DNA of 64,000 nucleotides, from positions 186,001-250,000 of the forward strand of contig NZ_FNOR01000006.1 in the NCBI RefSeq assembly GCF_900107095.1. Reading direction: 5' to 3'. A program made the translations under genes and the position numbers. The notes under the pieces were generated by a model. The model was not told the origin of the DNA, ran no database searches, and saw only the letters and a program-made list of their open reading frames with translations. Of the stretch, positions 1-9,368 are shown in pieces; position 1 is the stretch's first letter; each line of letters opens with the position of its first letter. This DNA comes from Collimonas sp. OK242. Its GTDB lineage: Bacteria; Pseudomonadota; Gammaproteobacteria; Burkholderiales; Burkholderiaceae_D.

Positions 1-663
1 GAAGTGGGGGCGGAGAACCAGGCCGGCGCTTACTACGAACCCGGAACGCCGGATGGTTCGCGGCCGGGTTATTTCGTCGCCAACCTGTCGAAGCTGGATT
101 CGCGTCCTAAGTGGGAAATGGAAACCCTCACCCTGCATGAATCGGTGCCGGGCCACCATTTGCAAACCGCGCGCGCCCAGGAAATAAAAGGTTTGCCCGA
201 GTTCCGGCGGTTCGGCTGGTACGTTGCGTTTGGCGAAGGCTGGGCGCTGTATGCTGAAAGCCTGGGTGGCGAAATGGGTTTCTATACCGATCCCTATTCG
301 AAGTTCGGGCATCTCAACGACGAGTTGTTCCGGGCCGCCCGCCTGGTGGTCGATACCGGGATGCATGCGCTGGGCTGGACGCGGCAACAGGCGATTGATT
401 ACATGAACGTGAACACTGCCAATCCGCCGCACGACAACCAGGTTGAAATCGACCGCTACATCGTCGATCCGGGCCAAGCCCTGGGTTACAAGATCGGCCA
501 GCTGAAAATCAAGGCCTTGCGCGAAAAAGCGCAGCAGGAATTGGGTAGCAAGTTTGACCTGCGGCGCTTTAACAACGCCGTCATCGACAATGGCGCCTTG
601 CCGCTGGAGATGCTGGAAACGCAGATAAACAATTGGATTGCGCAACAGGCCGCAGCCGCCTAG
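1..663 (+). CDS. DUF885 family protein, C-terminal part (5' truncated by window edge)
   Basis: The reading frame is open from base 1, so the real start lies upstream; about 220 C-terminal residues are visible. The DUF885 hallmark HESVPGHH, a zinc-peptidase-like HExxxGHH motif, is followed about 30 residues later by a conserved GEGWALYAE segment. Family members are usually about 580-620 residues, often with signal peptides, and are thought to be metallopeptidase-like or carboxypeptidase-like proteins; the substrate cannot be told from this fragment. It ends in an alanine-rich tail and converges on the LysR gene after a 41-bp gap. The family call is solid, the function is only inferred. Confidence 0.85.
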   Translation, partial: EVGAENQAGAYYEPGTPDGSRPGYFVANLSKLDSRPKWEMETLTLHESVPGHHLQTARAQEIKGLPEFRRFGWYVAFGEGWALYAESLGGEMGFYTDPYSKFGHLNDELFRAARLVVDTGMHALGWTRQQAIDYMNVNTANPPHDNQVEIDRYIVDPGQALGYKIGQLKIKALREKAQQELGSKFDLRRFNNAVIDNGALPLEMLETQINNWIAQQAAAA

Positions 664-704
664 TTGTGAGTACCTGAGCTGGCCTTGGGATGGTTCAGGT
701 CGGC

Positions 705-1604
705 TCAGGCATAGCGGGCCGCCAGCAATTTGGCGACCCAGTCGACAAATACCCGCACGCGCGGCGACAGGTGTTTGTTGTGGGCGTACACCACGGATAC
801 CGGCAATGGCGCCGGCTTGAAATCCGGCAGCACTTCTTCAACGGCGCCGCTCTCCAGCAATTCTTCCAGACCGAAGCGCGGCGCCTGTATCAATCCTAGT
901 CCGGCGATGCAGGCGGCCAGGTAAGCCTCCGAGCTGGCCACCGAAATCTGGCCGGGAAGCTTCAGGAAACGCAATTCGCCATCCTCCAGATATTCCCAGC
1001 CAAGGTCGCGCCCGGTGCGGCTGGAAAAATAATTGACCACCATGTGATGCTGCAAATCGCCCAAGGTTTGCGGCCGGCCGTGGCGATCCAGGTAAGACTT
1101 GGCTGCGCAGTTGATCTGTTCCATGCTGCCGATGCGACGCGCGACCAGGCTGGAATCGCTGAGCGGACCGGCACGCACCACGCAGTCGACCGCTTCGCCG
1201 ATGAGGTCGACGAAACGGTCGGTGGCGCTCAACTTGATCCGCAGGTTGGGATACTGCGCAAAAAAATCCGGCAACGCGGGAATGACCACCGTGTGTGCCA
1301 GGCGTTCCGGCAGGTCGACCCGGATCACGCCGCGCGGCTGCAACTGGTCACGCTGGAACAGGGTATCGACATCTTCGAATTCGGCCAACAAGCGGGTGCA
1401 GCGATCGAGGTAGCTTATGCCTTCATCGGTAAGGGTTACCTTGCGCGTGGTTCGCTGCAGCAGGCGCACCCCGATGTGTTTCTCAAGGGCCTGAACCGCG
1501 TTGGTGACGGTTGCCGGCGGCAAGTTCAACTGCTCGGCCGCGCGGCTGAAGCTGCCCAGTTCGGCGACGCGTGAGAAGACTTCCATTGCTTGAATCCTAT
1601 CCAT
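705..1604 (-). CDS. LysR-family transcriptional regulator
   Basis: A 299-residue protein with the usual LysR layout: an N-terminal winged helix-turn-helix (about residues 4-62, with FSRVAELGSFSRAAEQL and the wing RTTRKVTLTDEG) and a periplasmic-binding-protein-like effector domain from about residue 90 to the end. It belongs to the large CrgA/DmlR-like subgroup. It is divergent from the aldo/keto reductase at 1742, with 137 bp between the starts, the classic arrangement for a LysR regulator controlling its neighbour. The effector is unknown. Confidence 0.9.
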   Translation of the reverse strand: MDRIQAMEVFSRVAELGSFSRAAEQLNLPPATVTNAVQALEKHIGVRLLQRTTRKVTLTDEGISYLDRCTRLLAEFEDVDTLFQRDQLQPRGVIRVDLPERLAHTVVIPALPDFFAQYPNLRIKLSATDRFVDLIGEAVDCVVRAGPLSDSSLVARRIGSMEQINCAAKSYLDRHGRPQTLGDLQHHMVVNYFSSRTGRDLGWEYLEDGELRFLKLPGQISVASSEAYLAACIAGLGLIQAPRFGLEELLESGAVEEVLPDFKPAPLPVSVVYAHNKHLSPRVRVFVDWVAKLLAARYA

Positions 1605-1741
1605 GGCCGCTCCAATTATTAATAATTTCCGAATAAAGAAATCATTTTATGCGCATTTATTAATCTTTAGGCGGGGACGATAATGTGTTCAAGGCGGCCA
1701 GATCTGGTTTCGCCCTTTTAATCGGCTACATGAAGGATGTC

Positions 1742-2752
<1,011 letters not shown>

Positions 2753-2765
2753 GGGGCGTCCCTGT

Positions 2766-3221
2766 CTAGTGGACGCCGCCGCCATGGCTGCCAAGATTGG
2801 CCGGCGCGTCGTCTTCCATGCTGGCCAGGCCTTGCAGGATGCCGCAATCCTTGGCGGCCTGGGTTTTCTGGCATTGCTTGCGCAATTGCTTCAGTTGCGT
2901 TTGCAACGCTTTCAATTCGCTGATCCGGTCGGCGACATGCTCGATATGGTGGTCCAGCAAGGTATTGACTTCGGCACAGTTATCTTCCGGCAAGTCGCGA
3001 AACTGCAGAAGTTTGCGTACTTCATCCAAGGTCATGTCCAGCGAGCGGCAATGGCGGATGAATTGCAGGCGTTCGATATGCGCTTGTCCGTATAGCCGGT
3101 AATTGCTTTGAGAGCGCGCTGCCAGCGGCAGCAAGCCTTCGCGTTCGTAATAGCGGATGGTTTCGACCGGACAGCCGGCGTGACTGGCCAGCTCGCCGAT
3201 TTTGAGTGAGGTTGCGCTCAT
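2766..3221 (-). CDS. cadR: Cd(II)/Pb(II)-responsive MerR-family regulator CadR
   Basis: A 151-residue MerR-family metal sensor. The N-terminal winged helix contains ETIRYYEREGLL, followed by a long dimerisation helix. Three cysteines at about residues 82, 117 and 126 occupy the metal-binding positions of CadR/PbrR proteins, and the C-terminus is His-containing (SHGGGVH), as in CadR. It is divergent from the cadA ATPase, and the shared region carries a MerR-type promoter. By family knowledge it distorts that promoter on binding Cd or Pb and activates cadA. Confidence 0.92.
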   Translation of the reverse strand: MSATSLKIGELASHAGCPVETIRYYEREGLLPLAARSQSNYRLYGQAHIERLQFIRHCRSLDMTLDEVRKLLQFRDLPEDNCAEVNTLLDHHIEHVADRISELKALQTQLKQLRKQCQKTQAAKDCGILQGLASMEDDAPANLGSHGGGVH

Positions 3222-3253
3222 GCCTGTTTTTCCTGTTACTTCAAAGTAAATCC

Positions 3254-3284
3254 TTGACCTTATAGTAGCTACAGGGTTTTAAAT
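3254..3284 (+). promoter_or_regulatory. MerR-type cadA promoter with CadR operator
   Basis: A -35 box TTGACC (3254-3259) and a -10 box TTAAAT (3279-3284) are separated by 19 bp, the overlong spacer typical of MerR-family targets. An imperfect dyad at 3257-3277, with ACC and GGT ends and a TAGTAGCTA core, fills the spacer where CadR would bind. The sequence is read directly; binding is inferred from the family. Confidence 0.75.
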
Positions 3285-3364
3285 ATGCAAGGAGTATGCG
3301 ATTGAGAGCAATCGATTGCTTCATTGCGTTATTAAATAAGACCCGAGTCAAGGAGAAGCACACC

Positions 3365-3520
3365 ATGGGCCGTTGCGGACACGACCATCACGACCATCAG
3401 CATAAGCACGAGGACCCGCATGAGCATGCTTACGCGCATGCCGGCCGTCAGCCGCGCGTCGTTGCTTGCCGGCGCCGAGCAGGCCGTGTTCCTGATCCAG
3501 AAGATGGATTGCCCGACTGA
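3365..3520 (+). CDS. His-rich N-terminal segment of cadA, in a different frame
   Basis: From ATG 3365, preceded by AGGAG at 3351-3355 (9-nt spacing), the frame encodes a metal-ligand-rich stretch beginning MGRCGHDHHDHQHKHE and continuing with more histidines to about residue 26. This is the usual start of CadA/ZntA-type ATPases in this group. After about 3443 the frame becomes arginine-rich nonsense and stops at 3520, while the ATPase continues in the frame one base over. Dropping one base between about 3443 and 3452 fuses the two into one protein of about 762 residues. It is therefore most likely the real N-terminus of cadA, split by a frameshift. Confidence 0.6.
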   Translation: MGRCGHDHHDHQHKHEDPHEHAYAHAGRQPRVVACRRRAGRVPDPEDGLPD

Positions 3521-5654
3521 AGAAAAACTGATCAGTGACAAGCTCCGAAGCATGGCCGGCATCGAAGCCATGCAATTCAATCTGATCCAGCGCGAGCTGA
3601 CGGTCCAGCATCGTTTGCCGTCGGTGGCCGCGATCGTCGCCGCCTTGACAGCGCTGGACATGGGGCCGACGCTCAAATCGGACACGCTGACCGGCGCAGT
3701 GGATCTGACCGATGGCATGGGCGATGGCGCTTTCAAGATATCCAGGAAAAAATGGCTGCTGATGGCAATCTCCGGCATGACCGCCGCCGGCGCCGAGGTC
3801 GTGGTCTGGAGCGGCGGCCAGGACCATTCATGGCCGGTGATCGGCCTGGCGCTGATGGCGATCCTGAGCGGTGGCCTGGATACGCTGAAAAAGGGTTGGA
3901 TCGCGCTACGGAATTTCTCTCTCAACATGAATTTCCTGATGTCGCTGGCGGTAACCGGTGCTGCCATCATCGGCCAATGGCCGGAAGCGGCAGTCGTGAT
4001 CTTCCTGTTTGCTCTGGCAGAAATGATTGAAGCATTGTCGCTCGACCGCGCCCGCAACGCGATTAAAGGCTTGATGGCGATGGCGCCGGATCTGGCGACT
4101 GTGCAAGATGCCGATGGCGAGTGGCGCGAAGTTGCCACCGGTGAGGTAGTGTTAGCTGCGCTGATCAGGGTCAAGCCGGGTGCGCGGGTGCCCCTGGACG
4201 GGCTCGTGACGGAAGGCCGAACCACCATCAACCAGGCAGCCATCACCGGCGAGAGTATGCCGGTGGAGAAGCAGGCAGGCGATCAGGTGTTCGCCGGCAC
4301 CATCAATGAGCGTGGCTCGTTTATCTATCGGGTAACTGCACTGCAAGCCAATTCGACCCTGGCGCGCATCATCAAGAGCGTGCAGCAAGCGCAAGGCGAG
4401 CGTGCACCGACGCAGCGTTTGGTCGATCAGTTTGCGCGCTATTACATTCCGGCGGTGGTGTTGGCCGCGATACTGGTCGCCATCTTGCCGCCATTGCTGA
4501 TGGGCCTGGCGTTTTATCCGTGGCTGTACAAGGCGCTGGTGCTGCTGGTGATCGCCTGTCCTTGTGCGCTGGTGATTTCTACGCCGGTGACGGTGGTAAG
4601 CGGGCTGGCGGCGGCGGCCAGGAACGGGGTGTTGATCAAGGGCGGTGCGTACCTGGAGATGGGGCGCAAGATCAAGGCAGTGGCATTGGACAAAACCGGC
4701 ACGCTGACGCAGGGCAAGCCGCGCGTCACCGATGTGCAGCTGGTGCAGCCGCTAGCCGATGCCGACGGCCGCGGCTTATTGCAATTGCAGCGTCAGGCGG
4801 CGAGTCTGGCCAGCCGTTCCGATCATCCGGTATCGGGTGCGGTTGCGGCGCATTGGCAGGCATCGGGCAATACAGAGAATTTGTTTGAAGTCGGCGCTTT
4901 CGAAGCGTTGACCGGTCACGGCGTGCAGGGCGATATCGACGGCCAACGATTCTATCTGGGCAATCATCGGCTGGTGCACGAAATGAATATCTGCAATCCA
5001 GCCTTGGAGGCACGCTTGTCGGCGCTGGAGAGCGAAGGAAAAACCACGGTGGTGCTGTGCTCGGCCGTGCAGCCTTTGCTGATTCTGGCGGTCGCCGATA
5101 CGGTGCGCGATACCGCGGCGGAAGCGGTGGCCAGCTTGCATGCGATCGGGGTCGAGGCCGTCATGCTGACCGGCGACAATACGCATACCGCGCAAGCCAT
5201 CGCAGCGCAGGTAGGTATCAGCGATGCCCGTGGCGACCAGCTGCCGCAAGACAAGCGCGACGCCATCAATGATTTGCGCCAGCGTTATGGCTACGTCGGC
5301 ATGGTGGGCGACGGCATCAATGATGCGCCGGCGCTGGCGCAGGCCAATATCGGATTTGCGATGGGGGCGGCGGGCAGCGATACGGCGCTGGAAACGGCGG
5401 ACGTGGCGCTGATGGATGACGACCTGCGCAAGATCGCAGATTTCATTCGCTTGAGTAAAAAGACGCACACGGTGCTGATGCAAAATATCACCTTGGCGCT
5501 GGGCATCAAGGCGGTCTTCCTGGTGCTGGCCCTGAGCGGCGAAGCGACGCTGTGGATGGCGGTGTTCGCCGACATGGGCGCGAGCTTGCTGGTGGTGTTT
5601 AACGGCTTAAGACTGCTGCGCGCATTGACGATTAAAATGACTAAAAAGCGGTGA
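3420..5654 (+). CDS. cadA: heavy-metal P1B-type ATPase (Cd/Zn/Pb exporter) CadA
   Basis: A 744-residue frame exporting Cd(II), Zn(II) or Pb(II) across the inner membrane using ATP. In order: a heavy-metal-associated domain with MDCPTEE (Cys31), membrane helices from about residue 110, the actuator motif TGES (276-279), the CPC metal site (Cys380 and Cys382), the phosphorylation motif DKTGT (Asp424), the HP-containing SDHPVS and GDGIND (630-635). ATG 3420 has a GAGGA 5 nt upstream, but family members carry a His-rich extension that lies upstream in another frame (3365). Internal initiation, a natural frameshift or a sequence error are all possible. Controlled by the divergent cadR. Confidence 0.93.
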   Translation: MSMLTRMPAVSRASLLAGAEQAVFLIQKMDCPTEEKLISDKLRSMAGIEAMQFNLIQRELTVQHRLPSVAAIVAALTALDMGPTLKSDTLTGAVDLTDGMGDGAFKISRKKWLLMAISGMTAAGAEVVVWSGGQDHSWPVIGLALMAILSGGLDTLKKGWIALRNFSLNMNFLMSLAVTGAAIIGQWPEAAVVIFLFALAEMIEALSLDRARNAIKGLMAMAPDLATVQDADGEWREVATGEVVLAALIRVKPGARVPLDGLVTEGRTTINQAAITGESMPVEKQAGDQVFAGTINERGSFIYRVTALQANSTLARIIKSVQQAQGERAPTQRLVDQFARYYIPAVVLAAILVAILPPLLMGLAFYPWLYKALVLLVIACPCALVISTPVTVVSGLAAAARNGVLIKGGAYLEMGRKIKAVALDKTGTLTQGKPRVTDVQLVQPLADADGRGLLQLQRQAASLASRSDHPVSGAVAAHWQASGNTENLFEVGAFEALTGHGVQGDIDGQRFYLGNHRLVHEMNICNPALEARLSALESEGKTTVVLCSAVQPLLILAVADTVRDTAAEAVASLHAIGVEAVMLTGDNTHTAQAIAAQVGISDARGDQLPQDKRDAINDLRQRYGYVGMVGDGINDAPALAQANIGFAMGAAGSDTALETADVALMDDDLRKIADFIRLSKKTHTVLMQNITLALGIKAVFLVLALSGEATLWMAVFADMGASLLVVFNGLRLLRALTIKMTKKR

Positions 5655-5668
5655 CTAAAAAAGAACGC

Positions 5669-6277
5669 TTAAAATGACGAACCGGGCTGCTGCAGGAAGT
5701 CCAGCTCTTCAGGTGTCGACTGGCGCTGCAGAATATGGTTGCGATGTGGAAAGCGGCCGAAGCGGGCAATGATGTCGCGGTGCCGAATGGCGAATGAGAG
5801 GTAGCCGGAAAAACACGCCTTCTGGCTTGGCGCGACTTGTTCGACCAGTGCAGTGCACAGCGCCACCGCCTGCTCCTGGTCTTGCAGCAGTTCTGAATGC
5901 GTCAGCGGCAAGTGCAGGAAGGTCCTTTCGATCGGACGCAATGCAGCATAGAAATCCGGCTGCAGGCCGCGACGGCAAAAACGGCGCGCGAGCGTATCGA
6001 ATGCGAATGAACGTGGCGTGTTGCGGTACATATTCCTGGGAAACTGGTCAGTCAGCAGCACCAGGGCCATGACGCCTTGCGGCGTGTTTTCCCAATCTGC
6101 CAACTGGTTTTTCTCAACGGCCAGCAAGGTTGTTTCAAACCGCTGCCTGATGCGCAAATCGAGATCAGGATGTTTGCTCCACCAAAGCTTGGCTTGTTGC
6201 GTGGCGGTGGCGACATCGTCCGGATTGTCGCCGAACCAGAATTCCCTGATCGCCTGAATATTTTCCATTTTTTGCAT
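5669..6277 (-). CDS. DUF924 family protein
   Basis: A 202-residue soluble protein of the DUF924 family, recognised by IREFWFGD near the N-terminus, WWSKHPDLD, LLTDQFPRNMYR and the C-terminal FGRFPHRN. The family is an all-helical, TPR-like fold with no proven function. It converges on cadA with a 14-bp gap and is the last gene of a minus-strand run starting at 7243 or further upstream. An alternative start at the second Met (6268) is possible. Family call is confident, function unknown. Confidence 0.9.
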   Translation of the reverse strand: MQKMENIQAIREFWFGDNPDDVATATQQAKLWWSKHPDLDLRIRQRFETTLLAVEKNQLADWENTPQGVMALVLLTDQFPRNMYRNTPRSFAFDTLARRFCRRGLQPDFYAALRPIERTFLHLPLTHSELLQDQEQAVALCTALVEQVAPSQKACFSGYLSFAIRHRDIIARFGRFPHRNHILQRQSTPEELDFLQQPGSSF

Positions 6278-6298
6278 CTGCCCGGCGCCGGCTAACGA

Positions 6299-6529
6299 TC
6301 AGCCCGCGTTGCGCCGAGGCAGCACATAGATAAGAACGTCGCCGATGGTCACTTTTTGACCAGCTTGAATCTTGCAAGTCTTGCGTAATTCAATTTTGCC
6401 GTCGACCGCCACCACGCCGCTGGCAACCAGCGCCTTGCCGGCGCCGCCGCTGTCGCACACGCCGGTCAGCTTGAGCAGTTGATTGAGTTCGACGTAATCG
6501 CTGTTGAGGCGTAATTCCAGTTGTTGCAT
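6299..6529 (-). CDS. S4-domain RNA-binding protein (YbcJ-like)
   Basis: A 76-residue protein consisting of one S4 RNA-binding domain: YVELNQLLKLTGVCDSGGAGK, cut short here, then VAVDGKIELRKTCKIQAGQKV. This matches the small YbcJ/RQC-P1-like proteins thought to bind structured RNA or ribosomes. It lies 21 bp from the DUF924 start and 26 bp after the preceding gene, so these are probably co-transcribed. Confidence 0.85.
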   Translation of the reverse strand: MQQLELRLNSDYVELNQLLKLTGVCDSGGAGKALVASGVVAVDGKIELRKTCKIQAGQKVTIGDVLIYVLPRRNAG

Positions 6530-6555
6530 AGTATTCCGATGGGATAAATAAGTGT

Positions 6556-6843
6556 TCAGGTGTTAGCTGTGCGGTTCAGCGCCAGTTGCGCCTGGTCCAG
6601 CCAGACGTGCAGATGGTCCAGTAAATCCTGCTGGCTGAACGAGCAGCTCTCTTCAGAGAACAGGTTGCCGGCTTCCAGGCGCCCGAGAAAATTTTCCGCT
6701 ACGTCCGCAAAGCGAGGCGGTAAAGACGAGAACAGCGCAGCCTGCGCACGCCAGGTCTGGCATAGGGCGCTTACGCTGCCGGCGTTATTCTGCAATGCGC
6801 TTACGGCGTCGCGCAGCAATTGAATGGTGTCTTGAAGCTGCAT
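6556..6843 (-). CDS. hypothetical protein, about 95 residues
   Basis: A small soluble, helix-rich protein without signal peptide or membrane segment. The frame is open further upstream to 6912 but would overlap the MAPEG gene; the Met at 6843, 16 bp after the MAPEG stop, is the sensible start. Sequence features are amphipathic helices (QDTIQLLRDAVSALQ and DLLDHLHVWLDQAQLAL) separated by a FADVAENFLGRLEAG segment. I do not recognise a family. Its place between MAPEG and S4 genes suggests co-transcription only. Confidence 0.65.
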   Translation of the reverse strand: MQLQDTIQLLRDAVSALQNNAGSVSALCQTWRAQAALFSSLPPRFADVAENFLGRLEAGNLFSEESCSFSQQDLLDHLHVWLDQAQLALNRTANT

Positions 6844-6859
6844 GTTGTAACTATCTGGT

Positions 6860-7243
6860 TTAGTGAGCCAGTCCCGCCGATACGAACAAGCCGATCGCGG
6901 CCGCGAACGCAATGCCCCACACGGCCGAACGCAGGCTAGGGCGATCTTGCAGATACAAGACGGTATAGACGATGCGGGCGACGATGAAGATCACTGCCAG
7001 CAAATTCACTATGTTTTGTGCGGCTTGTACCTGCTGCGCAATGATTACGCCGGCGGCAAAAAAAGGGAATGCCTCGAAATGGTTGCGATGCGCATAGTCG
7101 GCGCGACGCCGTATGCCCGACTGCTTCTCCAGCCAGGCGCGCGGTTCGGCGTTGTCAAAGTCGGGGCGGCCGCGCTTGGCGATCGCGATGGTAAATAACG
7201 GCATCAATCCAGCTATCAGTACGCACCAATAAGCAATTGTCAT
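6860..7243 (-). CDS. MAPEG family membrane protein
   Basis: A 127-residue integral membrane protein with four predicted helices, matching bacterial MAPEG proteins (membrane-associated proteins in eicosanoid and glutathione metabolism). Visible are RRADYAHRNHFEAFPFFAAGV, cut here, and a VARIVYTVLYLQD segment corresponding to the conserved RxxY helix. Bacterial members may have glutathione-transferase-like activity, but most are uncharacterised. Probably the head of the operon running to DUF924. Confidence 0.85.
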   Translation of the reverse strand: MTIAYWCVLIAGLMPLFTIAIAKRGRPDFDNAEPRAWLEKQSGIRRRADYAHRNHFEAFPFFAAGVIIAQQVQAAQNIVNLLAVIFIVARIVYTVLYLQDRPSLRSAVWGIAFAAAIGLFVSAGLAH

Positions 7244-7271
7244 AGGTCTTTCCGGTCAATGAAACACCCCG

Positions 7272-8153
7272 CTAGAGTGTCTTTACTTCAAATGTATTGC
7301 AGGATTTGACTTCGCCGCTGCTGACGCCCTGTTTGAACCAGCGTACCCGTTGCGCCGAAGTGCCATGGGTGAACGAGTCCGGCACGACGTAACCTTGTTC
7401 CTGTTTTTGCAAGGCATCGTCACCGATCGCCGTAGCGGCGTTCAAAGCACTTTCGACATCGCCCTGCTCCAGGATGCTGCGCGCCTGGTTGGCGTGGAAG
7501 GCCCAGACTCCGGCCAGGCAATCGGCTTGCAGTTCGAGCCGCACCGACATGGCGTTCTTCTGCGCTTTCGACATCTGGCGTTCGGCGCTGTTGACCTTGT
7601 CCATGATACCCATCATGTTTTGCACATGATGGCCGACTTCATGGGCGATCACGTAAGCTTGCGCGAATTCCCCCGATACATGAAAGCGCTGCTGCATCAA
7701 TTGATAAAAGCTGAGGTCGATGTATACCTTGCGATCGCCTGGGCAATAAAAGGGGCCGGAAGCGGTCTGGCCGGTGCCGCAGGCGGTTGGCGTGGCGCCG
7801 GAAAACAGCACCAGGGTCGGCGGTGCATACGTCTTGCCATTGACGCGGAAAATCTGGGTCCAGACGTCTTCAGTATCGGCCAGCACGGTGCGCACGAATT
7901 TGGTCTGCGGGTCTTCGGCGCGCGCGGTGCGGTTGGGGCCGGAGGCTTGCTGCGACTGCTGCTGGCCGCCCGGGCCGCCGCTTAGCAGGCTCAGTATGGT
8001 AGTCGGGCTGATGCCGAAGAAATACGACGCCGCCAGCGCAATGGCGATAGTGCCAAGTCCAATGGAACGACCACCGCCGAAACCGCCACCGCCGTCACCA
8101 TCACTGCGGCGGTCTTCGACGTTGTCACTTTCCCGATTGCCTTCCCATTTCAT
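7272..8153 (-). CDS. neutral zinc metallopeptidase (YpfJ/KPN_02809 family)
   Basis: A 293-residue protein with a charged, Gly-rich N-terminus (GGGGFGGGRS), one membrane-anchoring helix (about residues 30-50), and a peptidase domain with HEVGHHVQNMMG, the zinc-binding HExxH motif. A later Glu in LELQADCLAGVWA supplies the third ligand. The family is usually described as putative neutral zinc metallopeptidase, anchored with its catalytic domain in the periplasm. AGAGGAAG precedes ATG 8153. The substrate is unknown. Confidence 0.9.
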   Translation of the reverse strand: MKWEGNRESDNVEDRRSDGDGGGGFGGGRSIGLGTIAIALAASYFFGISPTTILSLLSGGPGGQQQSQQASGPNRTARAEDPQTKFVRTVLADTEDVWTQIFRVNGKTYAPPTLVLFSGATPTACGTGQTASGPFYCPGDRKVYIDLSFYQLMQQRFHVSGEFAQAYVIAHEVGHHVQNMMGIMDKVNSAERQMSKAQKNAMSVRLELQADCLAGVWAFHANQARSILEQGDVESALNAATAIGDDALQKQEQGYVVPDSFTHGTSAQRVRWFKQGVSSGEVKSCNTFEVKTL

Positions 8154-8249
8154 GGCTGCTTCCTCTGCTGATTTTAGTAGGCAATTTTAACGGAATAGCT
8201 ACTGCCGACAACAGATAGATGCAAAACTACTGTGGGATATCGTAAAAAT

Positions 8250-9368
8250 TTATTTGAAATCCCACTTCATCTGTTCGGCAATCGGAATGTGTTTTGCCGA
8301 TTCGACGCAGAGCGGAATGTAGTCGGTGAAGCGTGGCGCCGGCTGAATTCCTTCGGCAAGCAGGTTTTCATTGCTAAATACATAATTCAGGCCGGCAAAC
8401 GCACCGTACAGCTTGAGTGCGCGCAGCAGCAGCCGGTCATTGCATTCAGGCACGCATTCGCGCATGCGCGGCAGCAGAGTGGCGATAGCATCCGGCGTGA
8501 TTTGCCTGTAAGTAGGGCCGATCGGTTCGATGCCGCGAGCGGCAGCCAGCGCCAGGTCGATTTCGCGGAACGATACGCTGGAGCCGAGTCCTGCCGAGAT
8601 ATGGAATACATTGTGTGTCAGCGTATCTTTCTGGGCCAGATCGATGATGGCCTGGGCGCACCAGTCAACCGGGACCACATCGACTTTTTCATCGAGGGAG
8701 GTGGTCAGCGCGCCCAGCAATTGCCAGACCATGAAGACCCAGAAAATACTTTGCGACGGCGCACAACCCAGCTTGGTGTGGCCGACAATAATCGACGGCC
8801 TGACATACACCACCGGCAGGTCGGGAAACATGTCGCGCAATTTCTTTTCACCCAATGCCTTGGAGCGGGTATATGCCACCAGATGCTCGTCGCCGAGCGG
8901 CAAGTCGATCCGTTCTTTTACCACGGCATTGATGCCGGCGCCTTCACCGCAAGCCATGGCGGTGCCGATGTACATGAAGCGCTTCAAGGCAGGCCGCCGA
9001 TGCATCAGCTTGCCGAGCGCCACAGTGCCATCGACATTGATTGTTTCGAGCAAAGGATGATTCGAGAAAGTAGCCAGCGCCGCCGAATGGATCACGATCG
9101 ATACCCGATCCAGGCGCGGATCGTCGCTAATGCTATCAAGTTCCGATAAGTCAGAGCAGAGGATTTGATCGACGCCGATTTGTGCAACGTCAGCCGCACT
9201 CGCGCCCAGCAGCTGCAAATTTTCGACAACCCTGGCATGCGCCGCGGCAGGGGTTTCCGCCCTTGCCAACAGCAACAGATTTTTACCTAGACCGCGATGA
9301 ATTGCTTCAACTGCATTGGCGCCGCCTAGAAAGCCGGTCGCACCGGTCATCAAAATTAAATTATTCAT
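8250..9368 (-). CDS. SDR-family NAD(P)-binding oxidoreductase (thioester-reductase-like)
   Basis: A 372-residue extended short-chain dehydrogenase. The Rossmann motif TGATGFLGG is at residues 8-16, and the active-site Tyr/Lys pair is probably in YTRSKALGEKK. The region VVYVRPSIIVGH and the C-terminal layout resemble male-sterility / fatty acyl-CoA or thioester reductase domains (Pfam NAD_binding_4) rather than sugar epimerases. It is a single gene with a 97-bp gap to the metallopeptidase start. Its substrate, probably an acyl thioester or steroid/lipid, is an inference. Confidence 0.8.
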   Translation of the reverse strand: MNNLILMTGATGFLGGANAVEAIHRGLGKNLLLLARAETPAAAHARVVENLQLLGASAADVAQIGVDQILCSDLSELDSISDDPRLDRVSIVIHSAALATFSNHPLLETINVDGTVALGKLMHRRPALKRFMYIGTAMACGEGAGINAVVKERIDLPLGDEHLVAYTRSKALGEKKLRDMFPDLPVVYVRPSIIVGHTKLGCAPSQSIFWVFMVWQLLGALTTSLDEKVDVVPVDWCAQAIIDLAQKDTLTHNVFHISAGLGSSVSFREIDLALAAARGIEPIGPTYRQITPDAIATLLPRMRECVPECNDRLLLRALKLYGAFAGLNYVFSNENLLAEGIQPAPRFTDYIPLCVESAKHIPIAEQMKWDFK

